A stretch of 64,000 bases of DNA from Paenibacillus alba (lineage in GTDB: Bacteria; Bacillota; Bacilli; Paenibacillales; NBRC-103111). The stretch is taken from NCBI RefSeq assembly GCF_013204855.1, contig NZ_JABMKZ010000004.1:248001-312000 (forward strand). Reading direction: 5' to 3'. The notes beneath the pieces were generated by a model. That model ran no database searches. It was not told where the DNA came from and saw only the letters and a list, made by a program, of their open reading frames with translations. This document shows, piece after piece, positions 62,450 through 64,000 of the stretch; within the stretch, counting starts at the first letter, position 1; each line of letters starts with the position of its first letter. Made by a program: the position numbers and the translations under genes.

Positions 62450-63067
62450 ATGAAGAAATGGTACACCATCTGCACGTATCTCGTGCTCATACTCATTGTC
62501 TATGTATTCAAAGATGAAATTTTGCATTGGATGCAGTATGGGGATGCGCCCATTCTGCTTATTTTTGCGGCTGCGCTCGGTTTTATTATCGTGCCGGTCA
62601 TCCCCTACAAAATAGTTATCGGCATGCTCGGGTTTATGTACGGTCCATTGCTGGGCGCTTTGATCAGTTGGACTGCTGCTTCCGTGGCGTCTGTCATTGT
62701 TTTTTGGCTGGCACGCTACTTGTTTCAAAAGCAGGGCCGCGCTTACTTGTCCAAGTACGAGAAGCTGGAAAAGCTCCAAGTCGCGATTGAAAAAAATCCG
62801 TTCCTGACTATTTTATTGGCTCGACTGATCCCGGTTATTCCTCAGGCTGTCGTTAATGTCATTCCTGCCATTACTTCCATTCCGGTCGTCACTTTCGCCG
62901 TTGCGTCCGCATTGGGCAAAATTCCTGCCATGCTCCTGTTTGCGTTCATCGGCAGCAATCTGTTTGCTGGCACCAGCAAGCTTGTTTTGTCCGTCGGCGT
63001 GTATGTCCTTTTTTTGGCGTCCGTCTACGTCGTTTACCGTGTCTGGCTTAAGAAGCGATGGCTTTAA
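62450..63067 (+). CDS. TVP38/TMEM64-family membrane protein
   Basis: This 205-residue membrane protein has about six helices and the DedA/VTT family centre GFMYGPLLGALISWTAAS with the re-entrant-type stretch ARLIPVIPQAVVNVIPA. Relatives move or scramble lipids. AGGGAGCC lies upstream of the ATG. Divergent from the APH-like gene. Role in this organism unknown. Confidence 0.88.
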   Translation: MKKWYTICTYLVLILIVYVFKDEILHWMQYGDAPILLIFAAALGFIIVPVIPYKIVIGMLGFMYGPLLGALISWTAASVASVIVFWLARYLFQKQGRAYLSKYEKLEKLQVAIEKNPFLTILLARLIPVIPQAVVNVIPAITSIPVVTFAVASALGKIPAMLLFAFIGSNLFAGTSKLVLSVGVYVLFLASVYVVYRVWLKKRWL

Positions 63068-63155
63068 GCCGTTATGCGGAAGTCTTCTCCGACGTCATGA
63101 GAGCTTTCGCAGGTGTTACACACCTTCGCTTTAGCGCAACGCGCCGCCGCTATCC

Positions 63156-63890
63156 CTAGAGCTCTTCAACAACAGTGCCCTGAATGAATTGATCCCCAAG
63201 CAATAAATTGACTAATTGTTCAGCTGTAGCAGCTGGGGTAGCAAGCATCCCGCGATCTTTTACCATTTTGAAAATTTCCGCAGAAGCAAACGTTTCTATC
63301 TTTGTATTTCTTGCTTCTTCCTGCAAACACGTATCAATCATCCCGGGCCAAACCGATACTACCTTCACTGCGAATGCTTGGTTTCCTTGTTCGACTCCAA
63401 CACATTTCGTAAAAACATCCAAGCCAGCCTTTGAAGCAGAATAAGCACTCATTCCAGGAAGATGATGTTTAGCAGAGCTGGAAGAAATATTCAGTACCCG
63501 TTTCTCAACCTGAAGTTCCTCGGAAAAACGAATAAATAATGAGGTCAATAGCATCGGAGCAAGTAAATTCACTGTAAGATTATGTTTAAATTCTTGAGCA
63601 CTTCCTTGTTCAACCCGAGACAACGGTGAAATGACTGCTGCATTATTAATCAGATAGACTCCTTCTATACTTGCCTTATCCATTTTGCTGAATGCTTTTT
63701 CCATCATAGCATCCACTTGTTCGACGTTGTTTAAATCAAATTCCAAGTAATCCATGTTACTGCTTTTTGCCATTAAGCTTTCGTTGATTTTTCTTGATAT
63801 ACAAATGAGGTGATGGTCCGGAGAAATAAGCTTATAGGTAATTGCCTCGCCTAGACCGCGCGATGTCCCAGTAATTATAAAATACTTCAA
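63156..63890 (-). CDS. Short-chain dehydrogenase, YueD/benzil-reductase-like
   Basis: This 244-residue SDR has the cofactor motif TGTSRGLG at residues 7-14, NNAA near 87, Ser in NISSSS near 135 and YSASKAG (YxxxK) near 150. The start is TTG, six bases after AGGAGGG. The best fit is (S)-benzoin-forming benzil reductase YueD. TAGTACCTA occurs twice 13 bases apart at 63908-63929, a possible operator. Confidence 0.88.
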   Translation of the reverse strand: MKYFIITGTSRGLGEAITYKLISPDHHLICISRKINESLMAKSSNMDYLEFDLNNVEQVDAMMEKAFSKMDKASIEGVYLINNAAVISPLSRVEQGSAQEFKHNLTVNLLAPMLLTSLFIRFSEELQVEKRVLNISSSSAKHHLPGMSAYSASKAGLDVFTKCVGVEQGNQAFAVKVVSVWPGMIDTCLQEEARNTKIETFASAEIFKMVKDRGMLATPAATAEQLVNLLLGDQFIQGTVVEEL

Positions 63891-63907
63891 CTGCGTCCCT
63901 CCTTTTT

Positions 63908-63929
63908 TAGTACCTAGTATTAGTACCTA
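63908..63929. promoter_or_regulatory. Direct repeats upstream of SDR gene
   Basis: TAGTACCTA at 63908-63916 and again at 63921-63929, just before the ribosome site; a candidate repressor site. Confidence 0.4.
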
Positions 63930-63972
63930 CCCAAATATAACCCATTATATGGAACTAATCAATAAATGCGAA

Positions 63973-64000
63973 AAGAGCAGCTGCCGTGGCAGCTACTCTT
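63973..64000 (-). terminator. Terminator of a gene beyond the right edge
   Basis: AAGAGCAGCTGCC and GGCAGCTACTCTT arms; minus-strand tail TTTTCG. It marks the end of a minus-strand gene outside the window. Confidence 0.7.

Overview
The window looks like chromosomal DNA of a Paenibacillus-type member of the Bacillota. The signs are strong GGAGG-type ribosome binding sites with some TTG and GTG starts, YesM/YesN-type two-component systems next to CUT1 sugar-importer permeases, large S-layer-homology (SLH) proteins, and many secreted carbohydrate-active enzymes. No rRNA, tRNA, CRISPR array, prophage or replication origin was seen.

Layout. (1) 1-3814: a minus-strand efflux operon (short adaptor, lipoprotein adaptor, DHA2-type MFS pump cut by the window edge) with a divergent TetR gene. 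(2) 3900-15469: a minus-strand polysaccharide-use locus with a GH106-like alpha-L-rhamnosidase, two CUT1 permeases, a membrane-bound AraC regulator, a solute-binding lipoprotein and a GH105-like unsaturated-uronyl hydrolase, fitting rhamnogalacturonan-type oligosaccharides. (3) 15823-17827: an M23 peptidase and a small stalk-domain protein. (4) 18141-25182: a MarR repressor, then a second copy of the efflux operon in the opposite orientation, here led by its own MarR gene and followed with no visible terminator by an SLH surface protein. (5) 25354-28409: a lipoprotein, a HAD phosphatase and a Zur-controlled YciC-type metallochaperone broken by one in-frame stop codon. (6) 28584-41004: a secreted DUF4855 protein, then an eight-gene run (binding protein, two permeases, YesM-type kinase, YesN-type regulator, NanE, ROK kinase, PepF) that imports and processes an amino sugar, probably N-acetylmannosamine-related. 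(7) 41214-52942: mostly small single-function genes, a NarL-type two-component system, a molybdenum oxidoreductase, and MarR- and TetR-controlled stress or detoxification genes. (8) 52988-57460: a 1490-residue SLH-anchored beta-helix polysaccharidase. (9) 57700-61300: a decayed patch with a deacetylase remnant, a dead IS1182-like element, repeats and a hexanucleotide tract. (10) 61337-64000: an APH(6)-like kinase, a TVP38-like membrane protein and a short-chain reductase.

How the parts fit. Two importers (polysaccharide and amino sugar) each have a binding protein, two permeases and their own sensor, but neither has an ATPase, so both probably share an MsmX-like ATPase encoded elsewhere. The two efflux operons are close paralogues facing away from each other around a 15 kb segment, under different regulators. 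A pair of matching upstream motifs suggests the DUF4855 gene and the amino-sugar operon share a regulator. Two families of intergenic palindromic repeats occur twice each. The most system-like novelty is the efflux unit with two unlike adaptors per pump and a co-oriented SLH surface protein.
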